DNA of 64,000 bases from Schistocephalus solidus (GCA_017591395.1 WEDG01005121.1:1-64000), one strand, 5' to 3'. Positions 25,801-36,699 are shown, counted from the stretch's first letter. A program made the numbers and translations. The notes: a model not told the origin generated them from the sequence alone.

Positions 25801-28800
25801 AGAATCAAAGTCGACTATGATATCGCCCATCAGATCGCCAAAGCTAGCCAAGCCTTTGGACGCATGAAGAACGTGGTCTGGAATCGACATGGTCTCAAAC
25901 TCACCACCAAACTCAAGATGTACAAAGCTGTCATATTGCCGACGCTGCTGTATGGAGCGGAGCCATGGACGATCCACCAAAAACATGCGCGGAAACTCAA
26001 CCACTTCCACATCAGCCGCCTTGGCAGAATACTAAAGCTGACATGGCAAGACAGGATACCGTACACGGAAGTGTTGGAACGAACAGGCATTCTAAGCATT
26101 TATGCTCGGCTGAAACAACTGCAACTGCAATGGAGCGCCCACCTTCTGAAGATGGATAACGAACGAATACCCAAACGCCTCTTCTATGGAGATGTCGCCA
26201 TGGGTTCTTGTCGACAAGGGGATCAAGTACGAAGCTACAAGGACACTGAAGACTTCCCTGAAGCAAATGCAGATAAACCCGACGACCTGGGAGGACCTCG
26301 CCCGGAACCGACCGGATTGGAGAAGGACAGTGAAGACAGGGACAGCAATCTACGAAGCCAACGGGATCGCTGCAGACAAGATCCAAAGAGCGGCACGAAA
26401 ATCACCAGCGCCCCGGACTAACACCACCAACCCCAGGCCCTTCTAACATGCCCGTGCGGTCAACGAACTTTCCTTGCGCGAATCGGCGTGGTCGAACATC
26501 TTCGGACGCAATACACCAACAATCCGACAATTTCAACTTCTACATCAAGTTCTGCATACCCTCCTTCGGACTCACCCACCCTCACCCCTGGCATCAATTC
26601 CATTACTCCCACCATCATAGAGACTACACCCCAATACTCATTACCTGTTTCGTCCACCACCGCCGCCACCGCCACCAGCGATGGAGACTCTCCTAAACTG
26701 TCCTCAATGCGACCGCACATTTACTTCACACATCGGCCTGGTCGGTCACTTGCGAATCCATCCTACAGAGACTGGTGAACCAGTGCCTGGAGCTCCAACA
26801 CACAGCAGAGAACGCCGCCTTCACTGCCCTCACTGTCATCGCGCATTCACTCATCGCATGGGCCTATTCGGTCGCATCCATGACAGTGGAATTCACCGCG
26901 ATACCGACAACACCGATGCCCCATGCACACCCTCCGCTCCTGCCATTCTTACCGCCACTGCCACCCCCACTACCATGAATGACAACCCCGCAGCCTCTCC
27001 CGATTTCTCCTTCCCACACTGCACCCGCAACTTCAATTCACGCATCGGCCTGGTCGGTCACCTGCGAATCCATCGCACCTGCGCATCCATCACACCAATA
27101 CATAGACAACACCCTCACAATCATCACCATGTACCTGAGAATATCGCGTTTTCCTAGAAACCGTGGCTTGGAAGGCTGCCAATCTGACGCTTACACCAGA
27201 TCACACCGTTGGCCCAGTGTATGTGCTGTCTGTGTCGAGTGGCTGACCAGTGAACTGGAGGTCAGACGGCGATGGCTCCTTCATATCCTCTGATTTAGTA
27301 AATCCTGGTGTGTGCGTTATGGGGGCCAGGTCGTGCTGTGGCTTTCGAAGACGGGTACGCCGTCCCGTCAGCCAATGCGCCCACTCCCACATCAGACAAC
27401 TGACTGGCTCGGACGGTGGTCTGATTGTGGGGGTGGGGGAGAGAGTGAGGTCGACAGCTCAGCGCATTTTCCTCACTATAAACAATCTGAAGCGCTTCTA
27501 CCTATAACAATGCGCTAAAAGCCGGGGCTTGGAACGTTGCCGACTGACGGGAACACTCGGACAGCCTGGTCAGCCCACTGTGTTTTGTGTGGAGTGGCTG
27601 ACTGGCGGACTGAGAGTCAGGCTGCAATGGCTCCTTCTTAATGTGACATTTATGGCACACCCACTCCGTGGGATCCGAGCCCGGTGTGGTAGTACGCCCA
27701 GTGGTGGCTCCGGCTGCGCCAGCCACCTGCGCCCTCTCCCATCTCCCGTCTTATTGACTCTGTCATTACAGCGGGCTCAGGTGTGGGAGGGGGAGAGAGT
27801 GCGGTAGATGCACCCTTCCGTGGAGCATACGGTAGACCTCGTCCTAATCGACCCTCTAACTGTCGGGTGTGTGTGTGTGTTGCCCGCGTAGACGAGCTAA
27901 TGTCAGCCACTGTGTCCGCGCCTCCCCCCCAGTCGTCTTGACACCGCAGCGCGTCTGCCTTGGAAATGGCAGTGCGGTTATTTCACTATCATGCCGTCCT
28001 CATTCGGCATACAGATAAATAAAACTCAAATTTTGCCCCAGTGACCTCTTTTTGAGGTTTTTCGGTGGCCGGGATTGTCGCATTGATGAAATTATCCTGT
28101 TTCGAATAAGACAAGGGCGTAGAAATACGCAGAATGTATTGACGTCATTAAATTTCGTTCTCCCTTATTCAACAACTTAGGGGCGGTGTACGTTCGTTCA
28201 GTCATGCATCGAAGCCGTCGCTTGATCACGTTTGATAAATTACCACCCTAGAAAGGAAGGAAGATGGCCCCCGGGTTTGTGGCACGTATATCTCGGCAGG
28301 ACTTTCTTGTCTAGGATGGCGATACTTGTCGATGAGTTTCTCCGTATACCCGTTTCCAAGAAAAAGTTCTTTGGGAAAATTGTCTCCTCATCGAACAGGC
28401 AAAAACTAAGTTCCATTTTTCTGAATTGGAACGAACGGAGGAAGTGCATGTAATGTCCTTTCCAGGTGGTTTTTCGATTTATGAACCTCTGAACCTAAGC
28501 ATTTGCCATCCGACGTACAAGAAAGTCCAAGAAAGCCAGTGTCCTTCTTCTTATGTTGCATCGTAAATTTTATCTTCGCATGTGCCTCGTTCATTGTCTT
28601 AAGTAGTGATTCTCTGTCTTGGGTTTTCGACTATTGCATGATGTCAATAAATTCTGCGAATTTCTTGGCCTTTGCCTTCAAATTTATTCCGGGGAAAAAG
28701 TGCGTTACATATCCTGTTTCGTTGGCAGCAATGAAAAAGGGGCGTTTGTAGAAGTAAACTGTTTAAAAGGACAGATTCAAGGCTGTGTCAACTATTTACC

Positions 28801-29590
28801 GACCCGGATGCCCATTTTGTTCTTCAAGATTGAAAAATATGTACTGTCTATGTTAAAATTTATAATGAATACTTGCATCGTAAAGGAGATTTGGGCAAAA
28901 TCAGTCCAATTTTTCGAATCTGTCACAATTTCCTTCCATTAGCGTCCACACCTCGTGTCTCTTTTCTTTCAGCCCGCCCTTACTCTTCAGTCAGGAGACC
29001 CTGGACTCTGCGCGGGCTCACATTCCTACGTTTAATTTTGCGACAAAGCAGGTTTGTTCACTCCCACTCCCTCCCCACGTTTGGAGTTTATCGCGTCTGA
29101 AAACAATCCGACGTCAATATTTCAGTGGACTGCAGGAAGTGTTGCTTTTCCTCCGATAACTGATTAGCTTAACCTATTACATCTCCTACATATCGACATT
29201 TGGGACATTTCCGGAAATTTGATTGGCAGCATCGTGCCTCTGCGCACGCTGACTACCGTAGTAATTTGACCAGCTTTGCAGCGGGACATGTTGTGCTACC
29301 CTGATGTCTTTCTAATCTGCCAGAAAATCCTCGTTTCGAAAGTCGTCTTGGCCCAAATACCTCGCACAGTCTCGTCGGTCCAAGTGACCTGTTCCCGCAT
29401 GCTTTGAATGACCTCCGGGGTTTCACCGTGGTAACTATGGAAGCCAGAATAATAACGTACGTGTGGTAGTTAGTCTTTCCCTGGCGAGAATAACAACATG
29501 CCTGTCCGAAGGCCCACTAATGACTTGCATTTATGGTGAAGGCGACTTATCTAGCATGTATTTCTTCCTCTCTCTTTCTCTCTCTCTCTT

Positions 29591-29622
<32 letters not shown>

Positions 29623-32600
29623 CCTCCTTCCCCCTTTATTTTCTCGTCTCACTCACAGGTCACGTGTCAAAGTTAAGACGATTGGGGATGGGCGTGGAAA
29701 AAGTAACTGACCTCACAGAATTCACGTCTACATGCGTCAATCGTTTTGCTCCCGGCGCGCAGGCGAGCCAGATTTAAGTAGGAGCTTCACAACTCTCGCA
29801 CTGAAGGAAGTTCTCGAAATGAAATCATAACACAGTTTGATCGAAGGCCCTTAGAAGGGCTCTGCAATCTCGTTGGTCGGCAACTTTTCAAGTCATAATT
29901 TTTATCGCCTCGTAATAGTGCATGAGTGGCGTGGCTCTTTATATATCCCAGGAACTTTCTTCCTGGCAGAGGGCGATTTCCGACATAGTACTACGAACGT
30001 ATGAAATGATTTCTTGCAAAATTAGCATCAAACAATTGCCGACGCTTAACCTATGTGTTGTTTACCCGCCTCCTAGCTCGAACGAGAACGATGACGGGGG
30101 ACTTGTAAACTCATCGAAATTGATATGCCAGCAGGATAATGTATTACTCCTGGATGACTTCAACGCACCTGGTATAGATGGGAAATTTCCGGAAGTAAAG
30201 ACCGCAGCAACGTCATTTGACGATAAACTACTACAATATTCCCTGGAGGAATACCTCACCCAACTCGTAGATTTCGGAACTAGACTGAGAGAAGGTCAAA
30301 GATCAAATTGCTTAGATCTCGTTTTGAGTAAAGAAGGAGTCATAGTGGAAGTGAACTCATAAGCGCCACAGCAACGTCATTGGCCTACAATTTTCCCTGG
30401 ACGAATACGTCACCCTGCATATAGAGTTCGGAACCAGGCTAATAGAAGGTCAACGATCAACTAGTTTATGTCTTGTTTTCAGTAAAGGAGTCATAAAGGA
30501 AGTGAACTCACAACCACCACTAGGGTTAAGTGACCATATTGCTTTTACCGACGTGTGTTCTCTCCTATCTCCACAACCGCAAATAAAGAGACGCAGAAAC
30601 ATTTGGAAAGGGGATTTTGACGCAATGAGACGTGATGCTTCCGCGGAAACCTGGTTAGTCAATACCACCGATAGCGACGAAACCTGGCAGCATTTCGAAG
30701 GGATTATAGTGCGCCTAATTGAAGTCCATTTCCCAATGAAAATAATAAGACCGTATACCCAACCTCCATGTATCGATCCGACGATAAAAAGAAGCATAAA
30801 GAAGAAACAGAGACTGTGGAAAAAGTGCTTGCATCTGCAAAATCATTTACCAATTATAAAGAGAAAATACGGATTCCTAGAACTACCTTCGAGCGTCAAA
30901 TGACAACAGAAGATACAATGTGCCCGAAAAGGTTGTATGGGTACATCTGCAGTCGGCGAAAGCATCGGGACGAAATTTCGAGTCTAAAGGCATATAAAGG
31001 GAAGGACTGCAGAAAGTTCAGCTACTGTTCCAGTTTTTTTTTTCGGTTGTCGTTAACGGTGGAATCATCTGATGACGGCTGTCATTGAAACCGTAATCTT
31101 TTCAGTCGATGAAGTCAGACGAGTCCTCAACTGAATCAGACCAAACAGGTCTCCTTATCCCTGGACTGATGCTTAAATAACTATCGGCCGACGTAGCAAT
31201 GCCTCTTTCATCTCTATTCGAGTTGCCAATGAAAACAGGGACGTTGCCTTCGCTTTGGAAGACAGCCAACATCATTCCCTTATATAAAGGAGCTGGAAAG
31301 ATTACAGCAAACAGCTTTAGGCCTATAAGCTTGACTTGTCTTTCCTGCATAATAATGGAAGTCCTTGTAAAAATGCTATACTTAAATTTTGCGGTGAACT
31401 TGCTGTCTCAGAATTTTCGGTATGGTTTTCGGCGAGTGCGCTCCTGCCTTTCAAATCTGCTGTCTTCTCTCGAAGTTTGAACCAGTGCTTTAGAAGGGGA
31501 CTTCGAAGTAGCTGCACTGTACATCGATTTCCGCAAAGCCTTTGCAGCTTCTGAACTGGATAAAGTCATTTCTGGTTGGTTGAAAACAACGCGTGTGTAT
31601 AGCAGAGGATAAATTTGACTGGGTGAACGTGGTTCGTGGCATTTCTCAAGGCTCCGTTCTCGGTCACTTACTTTTTATCCTTTATGTAAATGACAGTCTT
31701 TGGGAGCTGAAATGCGGTAAGATCATGTTTGCCGATGAAGTTAAGCTGTGAAAAGTCATTAAAGACACGAATGATCAAAATGCTCTGCAAAATAATCTGC
31801 GCAGACTGCAAACATGGCCAGAGAAGTGGGTCCTAGATTTCAATGTGTAAAAGTGTGCCGTTCTCCGCCTGCGGCCAACTAGTTATCTTTAAACTGACAA
31901 CACGAGGGTATATTACGTGAACGACACTCAAATTCCCATCGAATGTTGGGATACAGAGCAATCTGACGCCATCATTGCAATGCGTAAAGGCTACAAACAC
32001 CGCCATGAGAGTCTTGCAAGCTATCAAAAGGTTGTTTGTAGCATTCAGCGAAGACCTCTTTCGTAAAGTTAACGGCACCTTCGTTCGACGTCACCTAGAA
32101 TATGGCATACAGGCGTGGCAGCCAAGGCTTGTAAAAGACAAAATATATCTCGATTACGTGCAACATCGTGAAACAGAGCTAGTAAGAGGTCTAAAAACAC
32201 TATTTTTTAGAGACTGGAATGCCTAAACCTTTTCCCCCTGGGTTACATGCAGCAGGGATGTTATCTTATCTTAGTTTACAAAGGTTGCGCTTTGCGGATA
32301 TGTTTCAGGGTCACCTCTCGCCTCATCTTCGTCGACACGAAAGGAAGCTGCGCACGAAAATGTCCAGGCTAAAGCTCCACTGAATTCTTTACGCAACGGG
32401 TAGTGAAACAGTGTAATGATCTCCCGCGATCAGTCGTGGAGGCGACATCCCTACAGCTTTTCAAGACTCACATTGATAATTATATGTGTCCCTTGTTTTC
32501 CCTCGAAGATCGTAATCTGAAGTAACACCACGTCAGCTCCAGACATGAGTTATTTGTAAAAGCAATGCTACTTCTATTTTTGAATACTATTTATATAGTG

Positions 32601-34440
32601 TACATTGTTATGATTACGTACACGGATGTATATGACACACTGGCATGTAAACAAAGGTGTTGCCTATTACCCTCATCAAAAAAATAAACCGACCTAGCAA
32701 GAACCCAACAATACAGATACGGACGGCTCGGATCCCAACTGATTGGAAGTGACATAAAGGCCACATTAAGAAGGAGCCATTATTGCCTGATTCGCAGTTT
32801 GCCAGTCTTCCATTGCACACAAACACACGCACTCGGCTGACCACGCGGTCCGAGTTATTCCATCAGTTGGCAACCTTCCAAGCCACGGCATTTAGCGCAC
32901 CCTGCTAATTTCAAGCGCATCAGATTGCTTATAGTGAAAAAAATGCGCTGAGCGGTCGACTTCACTTCTACCCCCCCCCCCCCCCCCAACAGTCAGGGCA
33001 CCGTCAGAGCCGGTCAGTTTTCTGATGCGGGAGTGGGCAAACGCACACACAATTTGGTGTGTGGATACTTTCGATCTGGGCAGATATTTCTGCCTTTGAA
33101 ACCACTCGGCAGACTCTAAAATCAGCAAAGGCGTGTATGGCTGCATCTTCCGCACTTCGGTGATGATCCAGGCGACCTCCGCGATGCTCTCCAGTTGAAT
33201 CCTCCCAAAGGCGACAGTTTTTTTCTCCTTAACATCACTGGGAATTTTTTATCACTGTTTGCTCTTTTAAAACTATGTTCCACCCAGTTGGTTCATATCA
33301 ATCGGCCTCGTCAACAAACCGAGATACTATTTTTTGATACCAAAAGTCGCATGTAGAAATAGAGAATTTAAAGGTAACTTACTTACATCTCCCTCAAATA
33401 TACTGATACTGATGTTGACTGACTCCAAGGTGGCACCGACCGAACAAAGATCAGAAAACCGTCTGTGTGTAATCAGCAGTAACAGTGTGCTCCTGGTAAG
33501 CGGGGTCTGCTGTTTCACGCTTGGGATTTTGCAGCTCTGTATCGTGCGCGATCACCACTCTCGCCAGTCTGAACGCTCTCCAAAATATTGCAGACAGAAG
33601 GATGCGTCTCTTCACTTCCTGAAATGGCATGAACCACGAATTGCGGTTCTGTTAAGCATGCCTAGAGTGGTATTGCGAACCTCCTTCTACTTGGATAATT
33701 CCCGTCAGTTAAAAAAATGAAATTAGCGCTATGATTGTCGAAAACGCGTGACAAAGAGGTGACGCATGCAGTCGCACTGCCATTTCTATCTTGTTGTGCC
33801 TACGATTGTTTTTATTGATCATTGCGTTTTGTCCGCCCAGGGCTACTTTCATATCCAGATGGAAGAATTTTGCTATTACGCTGTAATGAATAACAATTAC
33901 ATAGAATCACCGCTGCTCTCTCGCGTGCTCCTGTGGGGCTGACATTTTGTAGCCGACGTTGTAACCTTTTTGTGAATTCGCTTCAGGATGAGGCTTTATA
34001 AACGACCCCAAGGCTTAATCCGTAGGGACAGAGTTGGTTAACCTTATTTCAAGTTGTATGCAAGCAGTAGCTAGTGCTTCTGAAAACCCTATTTTTCCCA
34101 CGTGAATGGATACTGTAGTAGTGCTGTTCATATCGCGTGTGTAGTAGTGGCATATGTTACTATCCGGATTTCAGTAGAAAAAACATGAAATTCGCGTAAC
34201 CAATGGCTGTCTTACAAATGCATTGAAAACTTTCCTCTTTCTGCTTTAACTCCCCTCTCCCCTTCCCCCCTCCACTGAACTCTATCGCGTGTGCACACTC
34301 TTCTGTTTTCTTTTGTCCTCTAGGCCCTGATGGAAATCCTCCAGCTTTTGCCAAAGCTAAATTCTGACGCTCTGGTCCTGTTGTCCAACGAAATTGTTCA
34401 CAGATTTCGGTTTCTTTTGGCGTCAGAATACGAAAAGTGA
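17300..34440 (+). CDS. CFAP410: CFAP410 (C21orf2/LRRC76) ortholog, leucine-rich-repeat ciliary protein, seven-exon model
   Basis: CFAP410 is a small LRR protein of the ciliary base and basal body, linked in animals to NEK1 and ciliogenesis (family knowledge). The exon model is 17300-17385, 17415-17480, 17522-17688, 17719-17814, 18943-19112 (3' end uncertain), 33430-33495 (5' end uncertain) and 34324-34440. The ATG at 17300 has an in-frame stop two codons upstream. Exon 1 gives [12 protein letters not shown] and VKRVNLW. Exons 2-3 give the LRRs: [37 protein letters not shown], then [16 protein letters not shown]. Exons 4-5 give [19 protein letters not shown], the LRR cap. The last exon gives the helical C-terminal motif [19 protein letters not shown]. 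All junctions are GT-AG with matching phases, and the model totals 255 residues, close to the ~256 of the human protein. Introns 1-3 are only 29, 41 and 30 nt. Unspliced reading hits stops, so splicing is required. Confidence 0.88.
18092..18275 (-). other. Possible antisense exon inside CFAP410 intron 4
   Basis: A minus-strand open frame (18428-18060) has a charged, protein-like segment [20 protein letters not shown] followed by [19 protein letters not shown]. It is bounded by a possible acceptor (gtacag|aaaaag at 18275) and a good donor (aaag|gtatcag at 18092). I do not recognise the product and it may be chance. Confidence 0.25.
19448..19715 (-). repeat. tRNA-derived SINE, minus orientation
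   Basis: Read on the minus strand it has a tRNA-like head (A-box region ctcagtggttagagcg-like, B-box near gcggcttcgactc), then the body with the degenerate hammerhead segment at about 19560-19614. It ends in the 3' block 'gagtgagccccaaggcagaacggga...gatcggtgagcgcc'. It shares all blocks with the copy at 36853-37135. Confidence 0.85.
19718..19960. repeat. Chimeric SINE fragments around a microsatellite
   Basis: 19718-19745 is a second minus-oriented tRNA head fragment (tccaacgctccaatcattgag). 19856-19945 is a plus-oriented SINE 3' end (gagtgagccccaaggcagaa ... gatcaatgagtgcc). Between them lies the (TCC)n(TAC)n microsatellite. Confidence 0.8.
19748..19833. repeat. (TCC)n(TAC)n microsatellite
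   Basis: About seven tcc units are followed by about twenty tac units and a short interrupted tail. The poly-Thr/poly-Ser open frames seen across it are artefacts of the repeat. Confidence 0.95.
20000..20205 (+). repeat. tRNA-derived SINE, 5' portion, with intact hammerhead core
   Basis: The tRNA-Arg(TCT)-like head (actcaatggttagtgttaga ... cttctaa loop ... gtcgcgggtttcg) is followed by the body. Positions 20085-20129 contain GACTGG, CTGATGA, GAAA and TCAGTC with hammerhead spacing. It is truncated at the 3' side. Confidence 0.85.
20085..20129 (+). ncRNA. Hammerhead ribozyme-like motif in SINE body
   Basis: Stem I 5' strand GACTGG (20085-20090), core CTGATGA (20091-20097), stem-II hairpin (20098-20111), GAAA (20112-20115), palindromic stem III TGGCCAT, then UH and TCAGTC (20124-20129) closing stem I with one G-U pair. 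It is a type I layout. All core nucleotides are present. Stem II has a C-A mismatch at its base and an A-C mismatch inside. Confidence 0.6.
20570..22200 (-). pseudogene. Ty3/Gypsy LTR retrotransposon pol remnant (protease end, RT, RNase H)
   Basis: From high to low coordinates: the end of the aspartic protease region ([20 protein letters not shown] and LPVHFVKG), then RT (22013-21255) with [38 protein letters not shown] and [10 protein letters not shown]. The usual YLDD catalytic box reads YLYD, so the first aspartate is lost. After a degraded stretch, RNase H shows [19 protein letters not shown] and [10 protein letters not shown] (20963-20709). The tail around 20580-20690 encodes [19 protein letters not shown], the end of the RNase H connection. 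No integrase or LTR was found beside it. It is inactive. Confidence 0.88.
22200..24050. other. CFAP410 intron DNA without recognised features
   Basis: Short open frames only. The part nearest 22200 may hold gag remnants of the Gypsy element. Nothing else was recognised. Confidence 0.35.
24050..24362 (+). repeat. R1 repeat fragment
   Basis: Shares with the long R1 copies the words 'ctcactata.a.aatctga.gcgc', 'gctgccaactgacaggataac' and 'gatccgagccc...gtgtggtggt'. It is diverged. It immediately precedes the RTE element. Confidence 0.55.
24365..27157 (+). pseudogene. RTE-like retrotransposon with C-terminal C2H2 zinc fingers, broken
   Basis: Begins with [18 protein letters not shown] and the RT thumb-side linker, then [21 protein letters not shown] and [20 protein letters not shown]. 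It continues with [21 protein letters not shown], a TAG (25221-25223), [36 protein letters not shown] and [15 protein letters not shown]. The catalytic FADD box reads FAND. A deletion near 25680 removes the following block. The C-terminal part ([40 protein letters not shown]) is readable to 26421, frameshifts near 26200, and ends at about 26446. After a proline/threonine-rich spacer come three C2H2-like fingers: [36 protein letters not shown] and [20 protein letters not shown]. Such an RT plus zinc-finger layout is familiar from diphyllobothriid tapeworm genomes. The endonuclease half is missing (5' truncated). Confidence 0.88.
27161..27900 (+). repeat. R1 dispersed repeat, dimeric copy
   Basis: Two diverged monomers in tandem (about 27161-27530 and 27531-27900). 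Each starts ggcttggaa.g.tgcc, passes a 'gagtggctgac.(a/g)g.(g/a)aactg...gtcag' block and ends in a 'gggggagagagtg' block. The same order is found at 60106-60960 and, inverted, at 32690-33060 and 63640-64000. No coding capacity. Confidence 0.8.
27901..29570. other. CFAP410 intron DNA without recognised features
   Basis: Only short open frames with no recognisable motifs. Some T-rich sequence is present. No repeat family shared with the rest of the window was noticed. Confidence 0.35.
29572..29622. repeat. (TC)n(AC)n compound microsatellite
   Basis: A run of tctctc interrupted by ttt passes directly into acacac. Confidence 0.95.
29900..32692 (+). pseudogene. CR1-like retrotransposon ORF2 (EN plus RT), broken, copy 1
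   Basis: The endonuclease part (29922-30362) reads [26 protein letters not shown] and RSNCLDLVL, then a diverged tandem duplication of about 150 bp (30193-30362 and 30363-30511), then [11 protein letters not shown] at 30526. The linker has [13 protein letters not shown] and a basic stretch. The RT shows [19 protein letters not shown], then [26 protein letters not shown] and [10 protein letters not shown]: the catalytic FADD reads FADE and is followed by a TGA. The C-terminal domain is readable as [16 protein letters not shown]. The 3' end is near 32692 after 'aaaaaataaa'. It lies inside the CFAP410 intron. Confidence 0.85.
32693..33060 (-). repeat. R1 repeat copy, minus orientation, with poly(C) run
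   Basis: The reverse complement matches monomer 2 to monomer 1 of the R1 copies: 'aaggccacattaagaaggagcca', 'ccttccaagccacgg' and 'tttagcgcaccctg'. A 17-C run at 32971-32987 replaces the G-rich block of other copies. Confidence 0.8.
33430..33495 (+). CDS. CFAP410: CFAP410 candidate exon 6
   Basis: The open frame ends VISSNSVLL at a consensus donor (ctg|gtaagc, 33496). It is in phase 0, exactly as the acceptor of the final exon at 34324 requires. Joined, it reads SSNSVLL then ALMEILQLL, which parallels the conserved helix just before the end of the family. The 5' limit is uncertain: the frame is open back to about 33334, and the acceptor AG at 33428-33429 has a weak pyrimidine tract. Confidence 0.55.
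34324..34440 (+). CDS. CFAP410: CFAP410 terminal exon
   Basis: A strong acceptor (ttctgttttcttttgtcctctag) precedes 38 codons beginning [13 protein letters not shown] and ending LLASEYEK before TGA at 34438-34440. The pattern 'xILxLLxxLdxxaLxxvxxxvxxRxxxL' is the C-terminal helical motif of CFAP410. It lies about 15 kb downstream of exon 5. There is no other host gene in the interval to which it would belong. Confidence 0.75.
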   Translation, partial: ALMEILQLLPKLNSDALVLLSNEIVHRFRFLLASEYEK

Positions 34441-35240
34441 ATGTTCGCAACTGGGTCTCCCCCCGTCCTACCTTGTTCTTTGCAGACTGCCGTGTTAGTT
34501 TTAACCTACTCTATTTCATTGTTTGTTGTTTTTGTTATTTTTTTTCTTCGCTTTTTATTTAATAGTTGTGAAAGCATTGTATTTTTACAAGTTTCGCGCT
34601 TTGCCCATCTCATCTTATTGATTACAAGCATTTTTCAGGGTCGCGTCTTTTCCTGCCCGTCTGTTCTGTTCTGTTGTAGTCTCACTCAACATCATTATTG
34701 TCGTAGCTGCTGTCGTTATCGTGGTGGCCGTCTCTTTCTATGGGGACAGTGAAATTAGTAGTGTCAAATTTATTAAATTTATCTGCGTCGTATCAATTAT
34801 CGTTTATATCTCTGCTCTCCCCTCGGTTTCACCTATGCGCACAACTAATTTTCGTCGCCGGCAGCAATGCGGGCTTTCCAAGTGCTCTAGCCGTACTGGG
34901 TATCAGGCTCCTTTCCCGATTTTATAATCCCACCAAATCTGTCATCGCTCTTGTAAAAAGCAGCAGCAGTGGTAGTAGTGATCGCCCTCCATAAATAGTT
35001 GTTTTCCTTTGCCACCGATCCCGTCCGGTTTGACGCTGATTTTGTAAACCCTGCCCTGTTTGACCCTCCTGTGCGGCTGGGAATTCGTCTTCGGGTCGTG
35101 TCTCTGTCCTCCTTCTCACGTACCCACCCAGCTGCGGGCTGTGTTGTAGCTGAGTCGAACCGAAGCGGAACTCATTTTTGCCCATGACTTGTGTTTTTTG
35201 GCCTGCGCCGGCTCTACACACCCTCTGTCATACATTCATG
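34441..35240. other. Sequence downstream of the CFAP410 stop
   Basis: No recognised gene. It is T-rich and should include the CFAP410 3' UTR. The nearest poly(A)-signal-like word is an attaaa around 34770. Confidence 0.35.
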
Positions 35241-35460
35241 TGGCGTGTCGTAGACTAGGACTCTTACCCCATCTCAGTCACTGCGCTCAATCTTGTCACC
35301 AGCTCGTTGTCAGACTAGGCTCGCTAACTGGTGTGTGAGCGAGTGAGGTCGATACCAAGCAGGAACCCGTGCTCACGGCACATCAGAGTGCTGCTTTCCC
35401 GATGCGCTATCAGACGTGGCTTGGAATGATACTAACTGACTACTCCAGCCCTAGTCAGAG
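35240..35460. repeat. R1-like repeat fragment
   Basis: Contains 'acgtggcttggaatgatactaactgac', close to the monomer start of R1, with loosely similar flanks. It is diverged. Confidence 0.4.
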
Positions 35461-36685
35461 CAGAGCGCTTTCGTGCGTGAGATATGGGACTTGCCTGAAT
35501 GACGTCTAGTGCGCGATAAATTAGCGACCGGGACGTGTATGGCACCCGCAGACGGGGTGTTTGTGCCCTTTCTGTCGTTTTGATATCGATATCTTTTTTG
35601 ACGGTGTTCATGAAGGCTAGACTGACGCATATGCGACGACAATCTGCTTCACTATAGACGAATTCGCACACGGAACTTTGCCAGGCGTACTACATGGGGT
35701 AGTGATTGACATCGCGGTGGTTGATACATTGATTATTTATCAGTCATCTTCACTGATAAACCGAAGCAATGTGGCTCCGGTTTTTACTTATCCGCCGTAA
35801 TTTCTTGTATCGATATATGTCCCACGTCCCTCAATACTTCGCGCCCACCTACATTTGGAAGAACCTCGGCTCTCTCAGTGCACTACTTCGTCTAGGTTTC
35901 GCATCCTGTGTCCTATAAATATTATAAGCCACCGAATAGGACTGTGCGATAATTAATTAAAGTGTTATTCTAACGGCTTCCAGGGGTTATATGGTATCGT
36001 CTTCTGCTGTTTTTCGCAAGGTTTAGTGCATGGGAAGCGGAAAGGGAAACCCCGAGAGAGCTCGAAGGGACTAAAGCGCTTAGCTACACCTGGTAGATTT
36101 GCTATCTCATTAAAGGTTACTCGAAATTCTGAAATGTGTTTTCGTTTAAAAATGATTACTCATGTAGTAGCAAAATGTTTGAATCTCGTCAGGATGGCTG
36201 CTTTTGAACGAGCTTACTCCGGTCGCCTGTAAAAACTGAACTCTAGAAAATACCACCTACGTAGTAGGACTTTCCCTTATTGATGTTCGACGCCATTAGA
36301 AATTCAAATACCTTTTTTCAGAAAACACTGAAGTATTCTTTTTGCGTTCATTTGGTAGCGGATTAGGCCTATGAATTTTATACTTGAAGAATGGGCACCT
36401 TTCGGTTTTTAAAAAGGTATTTGGTTATAAAATTTCTGAAGACCGCAAAAGGTCTATTCATTAATCATCGTGTCTGTCATGCGATAGCACATGCACACAT
36501 GTGATTGCACATTCACAGTGCCTATGCCTCGCAAAGTCATGCTCATTCCGGTGGCAGCAACCCGGTAACTGCTTTGATTGACTGATTAAAACATTTGAGG
36601 ATGATAAAAGCGTGTGCTGGTTCCCTGAATCTATATAGGGTTTTTAGGTCTCTAGGATTGATCCGCTCTCATGAAGGTGCAAGTC
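35461..36685. other. No recognised feature
   Basis: AT-rich with a few short open frames, including a basic 68-codon frame at 36026-36232 that I do not recognise. Confidence 0.35.
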
Positions 36686-36699
36686 GAGACTCATGAGGG

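Noticed and set aside
26681..27157. Host zinc-finger transcription factor
   Set aside because: The fingers follow directly on an RTE reverse transcriptase, and a second decayed copy exists at 45950-46260. It is part of the retroelement.
33334..33720. 128-codon plus-strand ORF as a stand-alone gene
   Set aside because: It lacks an ATG start, and only its part up to the donor at 33495 makes sense, as an exon of CFAP410.
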